A DNA stretch of 64,000 nt from Actinomycetales bacterium (lineage in GTDB: Bacteria > Actinomycetota > Actinomycetes > Actinomycetales > Dermatophilaceae). Below are positions 17,642 to 26,280 of the stretch, piece by piece. Position 1 is the stretch's first letter; every line of letters starts with the position of its first letter. The notes under the pieces were generated by a model. That model made no database searches. It was given only the letters and a program-made list of their open reading frames with translations, and had not been told where the DNA came from. Made by a program: the position numbers and the translations under genes. Location: contig JADKAO010000008.1 in assembly GCA_016715285.1 (NCBI GenBank), forward strand, positions 62,001 through 126,000. Reading direction: 5' to 3'.

Positions 17642-18906
17642 CCGCCGCAGTGGGCTCGCGCGCGCGCCTAGGCCACGAAAAGCGCCAGCTGACAGCGTTC
17701 TTCATCGGTCGGATCGCTGGCGACTTTGGGGACATGTTGGTACCAGTCGCGCTGGTTGCCGCTGCGGTCCACTTTGGGGGCGCGCAGGCTCTCGGGTGGA
17801 TACTCGCCTTCCGCGCGTTCCCCAGCGTCGCGTCGGCATTACTCGGCGGGGCCTGGGCCGACGGACGAGACCCGCGCAGGCTGATGATCTTCTCCGATGT
17901 GGTCCGCCTTGGCGCGCAAGTGACAATGGCGATCTTGCTGGCGGTCGACGTCGGCTTGCTCTGGCCGGCATTGATCGCCCAAGCGATGTATGGCGCGGCT
18001 TCCGGAATGTTCGGCCCGGCGGCTGGTGTCTTGCTCCCCGCGCTGGTACCGGAAAGCGAACTCCAGCGCACGAATGCTCGCCTCTCGGTGTTGCGCAGCT
18101 CGGCGCGGATCCTCGGCCCGGTGGTTGCGGCCGGTGTCCTCGCTGGTGCTGACGTATGGATCCTGTTCGCCGCAGACGCTTTGACTTTCGCCGTGAGCGC
18201 GGTGGCGCTTCTGGTCGTCACCCGACAGGATCGCGGCCATGTGGTCGCTTCAGGTCGTTTGGCCCTGACCCAGACGCTGCGCGACATCGCTTCAGGTGTA
18301 CGCGCTGCCAGGCGAGCTTCCTGGCTTCTTGTTTGCATTGGGTACTTTGCGGCATTCCAGTTCTTCGCGGTCGCGCCTCTGTTCGTGCTTGGGCCGTTCC
18401 TCATCTCGGATGAAGGCAGCGAGAGTGCCGCATGGGGCGCGTTCCTGACTGCCGGGGGCATTGGGTGGGTCCTCGGCGGGCTCGTGGCCGGTCGGTTGCG
18501 GCCACGACGCCCTCTCGTGATGTGTCTCTGGCTCTCGCTACTCGACGGCGCCCAACTCATCGCGCTAGCTCTAGGCGCACCCGTTCCTATCCTTCTCGGG
18601 GTCGGTGCCGCAGCGGGGGCGGTTGCCGCGATCTGGGATATCATGTGGGTGACCGCAGTCCAGACCCACGTTGAGCGCCGGTTCCTCGGCCGGGTGTGGG
18701 CGCTGGACGAGTTCGGATCCGCGATCGCCGCGCCTGTGGCGTTCGCGGCGATTGGTTTGGCAGCGACTGCCATGGACGCCGCGAGCTTAGCTTGGATCGC
18801 TGGCGCGCTGGCGACAGTCGCTACGGTCGTGGCAGTCTCGTTCCCTGCAGTGAGAAACGTCGGGGGATCCCCTCACCAGAGAACTCCCTTGAAGACGACG
18901 AAGTAG
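17614..18906 (+). CDS. MFS exporter (MFS_3 type)
   Basis: A 12-helix major facilitator of about 430 residues, similar to siderophore/drug exporters: FFIGRIAGDFGDMLVPVAL, WADGRDPRRLMIFSD (the loop 2-3 motif), VLLPALVPESELQRTNAR and SVLRSSARILGPVVAAG. It probably exports the product of the operon or gives self-resistance. Two starts are possible: a TTG at 17614 with GGAGG six bases upstream, or an ATG at 17638 whose ATGA overlaps the previous stop. I list the first because of its ribosome-binding site. The protein is unlike the other MFS gene at 22409. Confidence 0.88.
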   Translation: MSASAGTSMTAAVGSRARLGHEKRQLTAFFIGRIAGDFGDMLVPVALVAAAVHFGGAQALGWILAFRAFPSVASALLGGAWADGRDPRRLMIFSDVVRLGAQVTMAILLAVDVGLLWPALIAQAMYGAASGMFGPAAGVLLPALVPESELQRTNARLSVLRSSARILGPVVAAGVLAGADVWILFAADALTFAVSAVALLVVTRQDRGHVVASGRLALTQTLRDIASGVRAARRASWLLVCIGYFAAFQFFAVAPLFVLGPFLISDEGSESAAWGAFLTAGGIGWVLGGLVAGRLRPRRPLVMCLWLSLLDGAQLIALALGAPVPILLGVGAAAGAVAAIWDIMWVTAVQTHVERRFLGRVWALDEFGSAIAAPVAFAAIGLAATAMDAASLAWIAGALATVATVVAVSFPAVRNVGGSPHQRTPLKTTK

Positions 18907-18922
18907 AAAGAGTGGTCGTCCC

Positions 18923-19465
18923 TTGACCCAGCTCCCCTGGATTCTGTTGTCGGAGAAGCCTGTTCTGGACGGGTTCACACGCGTCATACGCCAGACCTAC
19001 CGGATGCCAGACGGGCGCGAAAGCGAGTGGGACGTCGTCGCTGGCGATCGGTCGGTTGCCGTGGTGGCGATGACCACGGATGGGAGTTTCGTAACGGTCC
19101 GGCAGTTCCGCCCGGGGCCCGGCCGGGTGCTCGACGAGCTCCCGGGTGGGTACGTCGACTCTGGGGAGCGGGTTGAGCATGCCGCCGCGCGTGAGCTGTT
19201 AGAGGAGACCGGCTACGAGGCCGGGACTATCGAGCTCGTGGGCAGCAGTTGGATGTCGGCGAAAGGCCAGTTGCGACAGTTCTGCGCCGTTGCGCGAGAT
19301 TGTCGCTACAGCGGACCAGCCCGGTCGGACGCTGAGGAGTTCATGGATGTGCGGCTGGTCGACCTGGCCACCCTGCTGTCCATCGTTCGCAGCGGCGGGC
19401 TCACCGACCAGGGCCTGGCCTACCGAGCTCTCGATCACCTCGGCTTGTTGCAAGCGGGCTGCTAA
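18923..19465 (+). CDS. Nudix hydrolase (ADP-sugar pyrophosphatase type)
   Basis: A 180-residue hydrolase of nucleoside diphosphate-X compounds. The Nudix box GGYVDSGERVEHAAARELLEETGY is split across 19151-19222, with the metal-binding REL-EE core present. The N-terminal beta strands (VAVVAMTTDGSFVTVRQFRP) and the RSDAEEF segment match the ADP-ribose pyrophosphatase subgroup. The start is a TTG at 18923, 16 bases after the exporter gene, with no better start upstream. In the operon it may remove a toxic nucleotide conjugate or process the product of the nucleotidyltransferase; this is inference. Confidence 0.85.
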   Translation: MTQLPWILLSEKPVLDGFTRVIRQTYRMPDGRESEWDVVAGDRSVAVVAMTTDGSFVTVRQFRPGPGRVLDELPGGYVDSGERVEHAAARELLEETGYEAGTIELVGSSWMSAKGQLRQFCAVARDCRYSGPARSDAEEFMDVRLVDLATLLSIVRSGGLTDQGLAYRALDHLGLLQAGC

Positions 19466-19597
19466 ACCCGGGACTGTCCTGAGAAGGGTGTTTCTGGCCG
19501 ACACGCCGGTCTGGTTTGGCAGACCCAACTCACACCGTCTGCCTGGGCCAGGACGAGTTTCCACGAGCACCCTTGGATCGCTCGGCCAGAACAACCG

Positions 19598-19930
19598 TTG
19601 ACTCCGGTGTCTGGCTGTGTCCCAGTAGGCTTGGTTCGTGCTTGCCCCCAAGTTGACGTGCAGCGCTTGCGCCGTGTGTGCGAGCGTTACGGAGTGGCGT
19701 CGTTGGAAGTGTTCGGGTCGGTTGCTCGGGGCGAGGACCATCCGGGCAGCGACCTGGACCTGCTCTACGTGCTCAAGCCTGGCGCCCGTCTGGGCTTTCG
19801 CCTGTTCGACCTCGAGGACGAGCTCACGGCCGTGTTCGGACGCCCGGTGGACCTGGTCGCGCGCAGGTCGGTGAACAAGTACCTGCGCGAGGCGATCCTC
19901 GCTGATGCCCTTCCGCTCTATGCGGCGTGA
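19598..19930 (+). CDS. mntA: MntA-type nucleotidyltransferase antitoxin
   Basis: A minimal nucleotidyltransferase of about 100 residues with FGSVARGEDHPGSDLDLLYV, the GS-x10-D-x-D active site of the MNT fold, and a second acidic strand (RPVDLVARRS). In the type VII system MntA AMPylates a tyrosine on HepT and so silences it. It overlaps hepT by 26 bp. The start is uncertain: in-frame TTG or GTG codons at 19598, 19607, 19631 and 19658 are possible, and residues before VDVQRLRRVCERYG have no family match. The pair sits just inside the right end of island part I, where such systems stabilise mobile DNA. Confidence 0.85.
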   Translation: MTPVSGCVPVGLVRACPQVDVQRLRRVCERYGVASLEVFGSVARGEDHPGSDLDLLYVLKPGARLGFRLFDLEDELTAVFGRPVDLVARRSVNKYLREAILADALPLYAA

Positions 19931-20282
19931 CCTGCTGCTGCTGCGCGAGATGCGGGAGGCCGCGCTGGCGATCCGCGATCTGGTCGGTGAGCGAAGCACG
20001 GAGCAGGTTGAAGACGACAGCATGCGACGCTCGGCCATCTTGTGGCACTTCACCGTGCTGGGGGAGGCCGCCAGCCAGGTAACGGCAGAGACGAAGGACG
20101 CTTGGCCGGACATCGCCCGGCGCGCGGCAACTCGCCTGCGCAACCGCATCGTGCACGGCTACTGGGACCTCGACGTCGAGATGCTGGTCGCGACGGCAGC
20201 CGACGACCTGCCACAGATGATCAAGCAGCTCGAGCATGCCCTCTCTGCCTCGCAGGAACCAGAAGACCCCGAGCCCGCGTGA
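19905..20282 (+). CDS. hepT: HepT-type HEPN ribonuclease toxin
   Basis: A 125-residue HEPN-domain protein (DUF86). The catalytic/regulatory motif R-x4-H-x-Y is seen in RLRNRIVHGYWDLD (Arg, His, Tyr). ILWHFTVLGEAASQV is the typical central helix. HEPN toxins of this type cleave RNA unless the paired MntA modifies the tyrosine. Gene order and overlap with mntA support co-translation. The gene is complete and likely functional. Confidence 0.88.
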   Translation: MPFRSMRRDLLLLREMREAALAIRDLVGERSTEQVEDDSMRRSAILWHFTVLGEAASQVTAETKDAWPDIARRAATRLRNRIVHGYWDLDVEMLVATAADDLPQMIKQLEHALSASQEPEDPEPA

Positions 20283-20536
20283 ATCCCGGTCACCACGGTC
20301 CTCGCACTCGCCAAGCAGGACGTGCGCGATCGACGTCGACCTGAGCGGCCGGTCGGCTCAACAACGGCTCATTAACCGGCCACCCCGCTCTGCTCTCGGA
20401 CTCGGGCTGCCCCTATCTGCCCGGGCCCGACAACCAGCGAGTTCCATTGCAGCAGTGGCACTTTGGGGCGTATCATGGTGTCGACCAGAAGCGCGCCAGG
20501 TCAACTGCAGTCACCCCGCGTTCCCGATGGACCGCC
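20283..20536. other. Noncoding end of island part I
   Basis: I see no gene here. The stretch includes a TTAACCGGCC near 20372 that resembles the end of the Tn554-like element but is not a full copy. The region leads into the duplicated tRNA half. Confidence 0.4.
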
Positions 20537-20579
20537 CTACGGATCAGAAGGTTAGGGGTTCGAATCCCTTCGGGCGCGC
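20537..20579 (+). pseudogene. attR: duplicated 3' half of tRNA-Arg
   Basis: Forty-three bases identical to 1400-1442, from the anticodon loop to the 3' end. The 5' half (acceptor strand, D-arm, anticodon 5' stem) is absent, so this is an attachment-site copy and not a tRNA gene. It is the right border of island part I, and its last bases are the left target duplication of IS481 copy 2. Confidence 0.88.
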
Positions 20580-20581
20580 CA

Positions 20582-21881
20582 TGTGATGTCTCAAGACATC
20601 GGAAACCCCTGAACCCCTGGTTTAGGGGTTTTCTGTTGTTCGGGGTTAGTATCGGCGGGTGGTGTCGAGGGTGAGTTGGCGGAGGATTTCGCCGGTGGTG
20701 GTGTGGATGATGGTGATGTTGAGGTCGTGGACCAGGGCGGTGATGGGTTGGCCGTTGTGGGCGCGGCCGAGGCCGATGTGGAAGAGCTGTCCTCGGTGGC
20801 GGAGGGTGATTTTGCCGTTGTTGACTTTGTCGGTGCGGATGCGGGTGTGGGTTCGGGTCGTGGGTTCGTTGGGGGTGGCTTTGGGTCGGGTGGTGTAGGC
20901 CGCGGCGGGGGTGCGGCGGGCGATGCCGCGGTGGGGCCGGTGGTGGTTGTACAGCTGCTGGAACTCGTTCAAGAGGGTGTTGAGGTCGGTGATCGTGGCT
21001 GGTTGGTTCGGTTGAGCTTTGAGCCATTTCTTGAGTGTTTGCTGGAAGCGCTCGACCTTGCCTTGGGTTTGGGGGTGGTTGCCGCGGCCGTTCTTTTGGG
21101 TGATGCCCAGGGTGGCGAGTTCGTGTTCGAAGGCGTTGCGTCCTCCTCGGACTTTCCGGGAGGCGTAGCGGACGGTGTACACCATGCCGTTATCGGTCAA
21201 TGTGCTTGCTGGACAACCGTGTTCGGCGATGGTGGTCGGAATGTGGTTAGGACGGTTGTGCCGGTGACTCGCGTGTGGGCGCTGATGTGCAGCGCCATTC
21301 GGGAGTGGGCCCCGCAAGCGGGAGGTACCCCAATCGAGCCAGGTGATGATCTCGCTGTCGGTGCCGGTGCTTAGGGGTAGTGGGTGAAGTCGGATTGCCA
21401 GCATTCGTTGGGTAGGTCGGCTTCGAAGCGGGTGTAGGAGGATCGAGGTCGTTTCCTGGGGTCGGCGATGACTTTGCTCGAACGCACCAGGGTGCGGTGT
21501 ATTGAGGTTCGGGCGACCGTGATCCCGCGAGCACGTAGGTGCCAGCTGATGGTCTCGGCCCGGCGTCGAGGCCGGCTGCAGTGAGTCGGTCTCGCTCATC
21601 CACGATGGCTTGCACGACCTGCTCGGGCAGGGGCTGTGGGGCTGCGGTGTGGGCGGCGGGAGGCCGCCCTCGAACGCTTGCTCGCCTTGGGCGCGGTAGC
21701 GGGCCATGACCTTAGACACCCAGCTCTTGCTGACCCCGAACTGGCGGGCGGCCTGGCCTTGGGAGAGGCGTTGAACGGTGACGGCGGTGATGATCGCTTT
21801 ACGGTTCGACACCCCAAATCCCACTCCGGTGGGGTTTCCGATGTCTTGGGACAGGGGTTTCCTATGTCCTGGAATCAGACA
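20582..21881 (-). mobile_element. IS481-family insertion sequence, copy 2
   Basis: A 1300-bp near-identical copy of the element at 1445-2747, in the same orientation. It is flanked by a perfect 15-bp duplication, ccttcgggcgcgcca, at 20567-20581 and 21882-21896. The duplication differs from that of copy 1 only in its last two bases (ca instead of tt) at both ends, which points to two separate insertions into two copies of the tRNA 3' end and not to duplication of one insertion. Confidence 0.88.
20646..21824 (-). pseudogene. IS481-family transposase, copy 2, internally frameshifted
   Basis: An open frame spans the whole gene, but the segment from about residue 53 to 165 is out of the family frame (the correct reading there is in another phase). 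The correct frame holds at the N-terminal helix-turn-helix (QGQAARQFGVSKSWVSKVM) and from TIAEHGCPASTLTDNGMVY to the end. A one-base difference from copy 1 makes a stop at 20646, eight codons earlier. It probably encodes no active enzyme as read. Confidence 0.82.
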
Positions 21882-21959
21882 CCTTCGGGCGCGCCAAACC
21901 TGCAGGTCAGGCCCCTTTGAGAACCGCCCACGAGGGCGGTTTCGCGTTTCGGGACCACA

Positions 21960-22412
21960 TCAGGGACCACATGCCGTCCCCGACCCCTCCTGACCGGCCC
22001 CGAAGTCGAAGCCGTCGAGCATGCTCGCCTCGACGCTGTCGACCGCCCGACGACCCATGTAGACGTTCTGCGTCATCGCGATCTGGGCGTGCCCGAGCTG
22101 GTCCGCCATCACCCGCGCCGAGGCGCCGGAGATGTCAAGGAACGTCGCCACGGTCTTGCGACAGGTGTGCGTCTTGACCCAGTCGAACTCCGAGTCCGCG
22201 CGCACATCGCGGAAGGCCCGACCCACGTTGGCGCGATCGCGATAGGTGCCGGCGGCGCTCGGAAAGACCGGAGCATCGTCAGCGCCGCCCAACCGCTCCC
22301 GGCGAGCCGTCAACAGCTCGACCAGCCAGCCCGGCAACACCAGCCGCCGCTGCGAGGTCTTGGTCTTGAGCCCTCCGTAACAGAACGTGATGACAACTGT
22401 GCACCAAGTCAC
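21960..22412 (-). pseudogene. Tyrosine integrase, C-terminal fragment
   Basis: About 135 codons of an integrase catalytic domain remain: LKTKTSQRRLVLPGWLVELL, then VKTHTCRKTVATFLDISG (the His-x-x-Arg box reads HTCRKT), ADQLGHAQIAMTQNVYMG (His, Tyr nucleophile). The family similarity begins near 22395; the N-terminal two thirds are missing, and the frame ends against the 3' end of the MFS gene. The stop lies about 65 bp from the tRNA-end repeat at 21882-21896, the usual int-att spacing, so this fragment probably belonged to the element integrated at this site. Confidence 0.82.
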
Positions 22413-23641
22413 TCAGATGCGCAAGAGGTGTTGCGCAAAAGGTGCTGCACGTTACGTCGAGAAGTGATCCCGACGATGAGTAGTGCGCTGATGGCGCACA
22501 TGAGGGCCGATAGAAAGAACATGTGTGCTAAGCCCGCCAGTTGAGCCACGAGGCCAGCGACGAGCATGGAGGCCGGCGTGACGCCCTCGAGCGTCAGACT
22601 CAACGCGCTGCCCATGCGTCCGAGGAAGCGAGGAGTGCACGACGCCTGCATAGCGGGTACGACGACGTTGGCGGCCCCCGACGCTGCTAGCCCGGTAGTG
22701 AAGAGCACGGTGAGCACCCAGGCGGCTCCAGTGGGCACGCTCAGCGTCGCCACGCCGATGGCTGAGATCACGACGATCGCGGCGGCCGACCTCCGACCAT
22801 CCGTTCTACGGATTGCAAGGGAAAGAAGGGGTCCGACGAGAGCGCCTAAGCCAAATGCAGCTAGGCCGTTAGCGATAACGCTAGCGCTCCAGGCACGTTG
22901 CGTTACGAGCGTCGGGATGCCAATGTTGACAGCGCCCGTCGCCCCGAATTCCAGAAGAGCGAGCGTTCCTAGCGATGCCCATAGAACACGGTGACGCCCG
23001 ATGTACCGGTACCCTTCCGCAATGCTGGACATCTGGAATGACGTTGGGCGGTCTTGAGTGTCTTCACGTTCCGACATCTTGGGTAGACTCCATACAGCCA
23101 GAGCCGTTATGCCGAACGTTCCTCCGTCTACGAGAAGCATGGCCCAGGCGGGGAGATGCGAGATGCATGCGCCAGCAGCAAGTGCGCCGAGCAGCATGCC
23201 TCCCCGCAGGCTAGTCGACCGACTAGCGTGGAGCGTCGACAAGCTGTCGGTGGGCGCTAGTGTGGGACCCAACGCAATGGCCCCAGGCTCGTAGAATGCC
23301 CCCAGTATCCCCACGATCGCCGCTGTGGCGCTTAAGGCCAACGCATCAGGCGGGTAACTCCGCCAGATGACCGCTGTCAGGACAAGCGACAGGCCGCGGC
23401 CGAGGTCGGCAACGAGCATGGCGTGTCTGTACCCAATGTGGTCCACGACTGCCCCGGCAACAACGGCGGCGACCGCCGAAGCGGCAGCGCCGGAAGCAAG
23501 AACGAAGCCAGCCTGAGCGGCACCCTTCTGGGCGGCTAGGAACGCGAGCGTCACAATAAGGAATTGATCGCCCGCGGAAGAGAAGAACTCGGCGACAATC
23601 CAGCGGCGAAGTGGAGTCACAGTCATTCCCAATTGCATCAT
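22409..23641 (-). CDS. MFS transporter
   Basis: A 410-residue, 12-helix transporter of the MFS_3/drug exporter type: GDQFLIVTLAFLAAQKGAAQ, VAGAVVDHIGYRHAMLVADL (loop 2-3 motif), LAPTDSLSTLHASRSTSLRGG. Base composition is slightly less GC-rich than its surroundings, in line with acquired DNA. It follows the ArsR-type gene by nine bases on the same strand, so the regulator probably controls it. The substrate is unknown; efflux of a toxic compound is likely. Confidence 0.85.
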   Translation of the reverse strand: MMQLGMTVTPLRRWIVAEFFSSAGDQFLIVTLAFLAAQKGAAQAGFVLASGAAASAVAAVVAGAVVDHIGYRHAMLVADLGRGLSLVLTAVIWRSYPPDALALSATAAIVGILGAFYEPGAIALGPTLAPTDSLSTLHASRSTSLRGGMLLGALAAGACISHLPAWAMLLVDGGTFGITALAVWSLPKMSEREDTQDRPTSFQMSSIAEGYRYIGRHRVLWASLGTLALLEFGATGAVNIGIPTLVTQRAWSASVIANGLAAFGLGALVGPLLSLAIRRTDGRRSAAAIVVISAIGVATLSVPTGAAWVLTVLFTTGLAASGAANVVVPAMQASCTPRFLGRMGSALSLTLEGVTPASMLVAGLVAQLAGLAHMFFLSALMCAISALLIVGITSRRNVQHLLRNTSCASE

Positions 23642-23650
23642 TGGTGGCTC

Positions 23651-24181
23651 CTATTCATATGGAAGTCCCTGAAGCATCACGAATGTGACCTGGTCTCCGT
23701 CTTCTCCTTCCAGTGAGTATCTCTTCAGGAGATCTGCTACTTCACGCTGAAATCTGGCTGCGCGGTCCTTGCTTAGTTTAATGATCATATCTGAACTAAA
23801 GGCCACTTCGTCGTTCCGATGCTTTTCTGGCGAGGAGTCACGCGCAGCCAGGAATGCCGCGAGCCTTTGGCGATGATGGCGGAGAACGGCATGCTGCAAT
23901 TGCTCAGCTTCAATGGAATCGGACGGGAACTCTAGGCCACCACTCGCGACTCGCCACCACCGCTCCCTCCCGTCCCGGGACTGGTCTTCCACCTCTTCCA
24001 GTAGGCCGAACTTGCCTAGTTTGCCTAGGTGGTAGCTTGTGGCGGCGGGGCTCATGCCGAGCTCTTCGCCAAGCATGGTCGCGGTTGCCTCTTCGGCCGC
24101 CGCGACGGCGTAGAAGATCTTGAGCCGGACCTCGTGTCCGAGAGCCTTGAATGCATCGACAGGGCGGGGTGACGTCTCCAC
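23651..24181 (-). CDS. ArsR-family transcriptional regulator
   Basis: A 176-residue regulator with an N-terminal winged helix-turn-helix (AFKALGHEVRLKIFYAVA, then MLGEELGMSPAATSYHLGKLGKFGLLEEV) and a C-terminal helical region of about 100 residues, as in the HTH_20/ArsR group that controls MFS genes. It lacks the CxC metal site, so it probably senses an organic ligand. The gene lies directly upstream of the MFS gene. A 12-bp perfect palindrome 25 bp before its start is a likely operator for autoregulation. Confidence 0.85.
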   Translation of the reverse strand: METSPRPVDAFKALGHEVRLKIFYAVAAAEEATATMLGEELGMSPAATSYHLGKLGKFGLLEEVEDQSRDGRERWWRVASGGLEFPSDSIEAEQLQHAVLRHHRQRLAAFLAARDSSPEKHRNDEVAFSSDMIIKLSKDRAARFQREVADLLKRYSLEGEDGDQVTFVMLQGLPYE

Positions 24182-24646
24182 CTACGGAGCGTAGATGCGA
24201 AAGATAATTTGCGCAAATAGTGTTGCGGGATGCTACGGGGTTTCTTGCTTGGCACGCGGAGCGCCGCCAACCTCGCGCGGACGGCGCCCAAACGCGGCTC
24301 TACCAGGGACGTGACCACCAACCCCATGCGGCCACCCCGGCCGATGGGGGCGCCCAAGTCGCGCCGGATCTTAGTGGCTGCCCACAAGGGCCGAGCAACT
24401 AGCATCCCCTGACACAGGCGTGTCAAGCACCACCCGAGACAGCACAGAGCTGGGACGCGCGCACGGTGAGGAGTTTCCTTACTGGTTCAAGGCGCGCCTG
24501 ACGGCGCGCGCCGGCTCCCGCTCCCGGCGGGGCCCCGCGCTCCGCCGCTCCTTCGTCGCGCTCCGCGCACCCCACCTCCCGCTCCCGCCGGCCGGGCATG
24601 AAGAGAGGGCCCGGCCGAAGCCGAGCCCCCGCAGACGCAGCGCCAA
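24182..24646. other. Noncoding region between the ArsR gene and conjugative-element remnants
   Basis: The ArsR operator lies at its left end. The rest is very GC-rich with short inverted repeats such as GGCGCGC around 24500-24520, and I see no supported gene. It may be the relic of a transfer or replication region of the former element. Confidence 0.4.
24207..24218. promoter_or_regulatory. Candidate ArsR operator
   Basis: ATTTGCGCAAAT is a perfect 12-bp palindrome, AT-rich against its surroundings, located 25 bp upstream of the regulator's ATG. This is where an ArsR dimer would bind to repress its own operon. Confidence 0.5.
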
Positions 24647-25111
24647 TCAGCCGCCCCAGTATCGCTTCAGTGACCATCGCAAGGGCCCCACCGCCGTCGC
24701 TACGCCGAGCGGCGGAAGCGCCATGCCGAGCCAGTCATGCTCGCCCGCGAACCGCGCGTCGCCCGGCTCATCGGGCAGATACTCCACCTGAACGACCTGA
24801 CCGGCCTCGGCGCCCGTGCGACCGCTCACCAGGGCCGTCACCTCCCGGCCGCTTGCCTCGAACTTGACGCGCACCGAGTCCGAGTACTTGCCCGGCCAGA
24901 CGTCCAGTACCGTCGCGCTCGTCAAGCGGCCGAAGCTCGACAGCCGCCCATCGACCCAGACCGAGCGCAGCCCGATACCCGCCAGAACCACAGCGATCAG
25001 GGCCCAGCCGGCCACAGCAGCGGCGTTCCTCCATCGATTCCGGTCACGCCGCCGCCCGGCTCGGCTCAACGTCTCGGGCACGGCTCCTCCTGCGCTGCTG
25101 GTGTCGGTCAC
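24647..25111 (-). CDS. DUF3592-type membrane protein
   Basis: A 154-residue protein starting at a GTG at 25111 with GGAGG seven bases upstream. One clear membrane helix (AAAVAGWALIAVVLAGIGLRSV) is followed by a soluble beta domain (SATVLDVWPGKYSDSVRVKF, VVQVEYLPDEPGDARFAG) typical of DUF3592, and a second hydrophobic stretch near the end (MALPPLGVATAVGPL). The reading frame is open upstream into the preceding gene without a stop. The function is unknown. Such proteins are common near conjugation genes of actinobacterial integrative elements. Confidence 0.7.
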   Translation of the reverse strand: MTDTSSAGGAVPETLSRAGRRRDRNRWRNAAAVAGWALIAVVLAGIGLRSVWVDGRLSSFGRLTSATVLDVWPGKYSDSVRVKFEASGREVTALVSGRTGAEAGQVVQVEYLPDEPGDARFAGEHDWLGMALPPLGVATAVGPLRWSLKRYWGG

Positions 25112-25642
25112 GATGCCACCTCCAGCCTGCAGGCGCCGGGTTTCAGACGGGCTTTGGACGAGAGGAGGGGCCAGCGTGGCCAAGTCCCGCAGACGCCCCA
25201 GCGGGAACCTCCCAGCCCGGACAGTTCGCAGGGAGGCTGTGGGCGGGGGCACCCGTAGTCGGCCGGGTCCCGTACCGCGAGTTCTTCCCAGCGCTTTCTC
25301 TTTCCCGTGCACTGTGGTTGGCAGGTCCCGCTGCTCGACATCGGTCAACTTGTCACGTTCCTTGCGCTGCGCCCGGCCTTTCACCCGACCGACTGCGGTG
25401 GCGACGGCCATGGCCAGGATGATGACCGCGACAGCGACCCCGACGAGGGGGACGCGCGTTGCGGTGAGGTGGCCGGCGTGCACGCTCACCGCCCCGTCAG
25501 TGACCGTGAGGTAGTGCGCGAGCCAGGGCGCGAGTTTGCGGTCCCACAGCTTCACCACGGCCAGCAGCGCGAGGCCGGCGACCATGAACGCGCCGAGTTC
25601 GTTGACGCCAGAACCGTTTTCGTTGCTCTTCGTGCTGCTCAT
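25112..25642 (-). pseudogene. N-terminal membrane segment of a possible FtsK/TraB-like translocase, truncated
   Basis: The frame starts at ATG 25642 and holds two membrane helices (GAFMVAGLALLAVVKLW and LVGVAVAVIILAMAVATAVG) and then a basic stretch (RVKGRAQRKERDKLTDVEQRD). This layout matches the N-terminus of FtsK/SpoIIIE-type transfer proteins of actinobacterial conjugative elements. No ATPase domain follows; after about residue 100 the sequence loses any recognisable pattern and runs in frame into the DUF3592 gene. An internal deletion is likely. The identification is tentative. Confidence 0.4.
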
Positions 25643-25662
25643 GAGTGTTGCTCCTTGGGGTG

Positions 25663-26280
25663 TCAGCTGATCCAGAGGTGGTGGAGCGGCAGGGTGGTCA
25701 CGCTCGCATTCGTCGGGAGTGGGCCGCCGTGGACCATGGCCCAGTAGCCGGGCTGCTCGATCACGTCGACCACGAACCCGCCGGGGCTGTCGTGCGGCTC
25801 GGTGAGCGCGACCGCGACCAGCCAGCGGGAGTCGTGGAAGTACCAGACCCGCGCCCCGGACAGCGAGGGCAGATCCGCGGCGGACCGGAACCGCATGATC
25901 GGTGGGGTGGTGCCGTCCTCGCCTGCGCGGGCGAGCCATTTCAGGTCGTCGTGCTCGGGGATCTGCGAGGTGTGTTTGGACTGCCCTGCCGCCCGGTAGA
26001 CCCACAACTGCGACGCCGCGATCCGCCGGCCGCGGATCTCGTGCAGCCCGAACTCGCTGATCGGCGCTACTTGGTATTCGGGGTGGCCGGTGTCGTAGAA
26101 CGGGCCGTCCCAGATCGCCAGGACATCGACCAGCCACCCACCGGTCGGCGCCGCGACGGTCACGTGCTGCCCGCGGGGCAGGTCCTGCATGCTCATCGCG
26201 GGCACCGGGTGTCGGTCGGCGGGCGCGGTGTACTCCCGCGCGACCCGGTCTAGGCTCATCGACTCGTCGTCGTCGGTCAT
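25663..26280 (-). CDS. Hypothetical protein of a conjugative-element remnant
   Basis: A 205-residue soluble protein without a signal peptide or membrane segment, whose ATG overlaps the stop of the upstream hydrolase gene (ATGA). Visible features are an acidic N-terminus (MTDDDESMSLDRVAREY) and many tryptophan and histidine residues (LWVYRAAGQSKHTS, ARVWYFHDSRWLVAVAL). I do not recognise the family. Operon context suggests a role in the conjugative or integrative element. Confidence 0.6.
   Translation of the reverse strand: MTDDDESMSLDRVAREYTAPADRHPVPAMSMQDLPRGQHVTVAAPTGGWLVDVLAIWDGPFYDTGHPEYQVAPISEFGLHEIRGRRIAASQLWVYRAAGQSKHTSQIPEHDDLKWLARAGEDGTTPPIMRFRSAADLPSLSGARVWYFHDSRWLVAVALTEPHDSPGGFVVDVIEQPGYWAMVHGGPLPTNASVTTLPLHHLWIS

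Noticed and set aside
20522..20580. Second tRNA-Arg gene
   Set aside because: Only the 3' half is present; it is an attachment-site copy and cannot fold as a tRNA.
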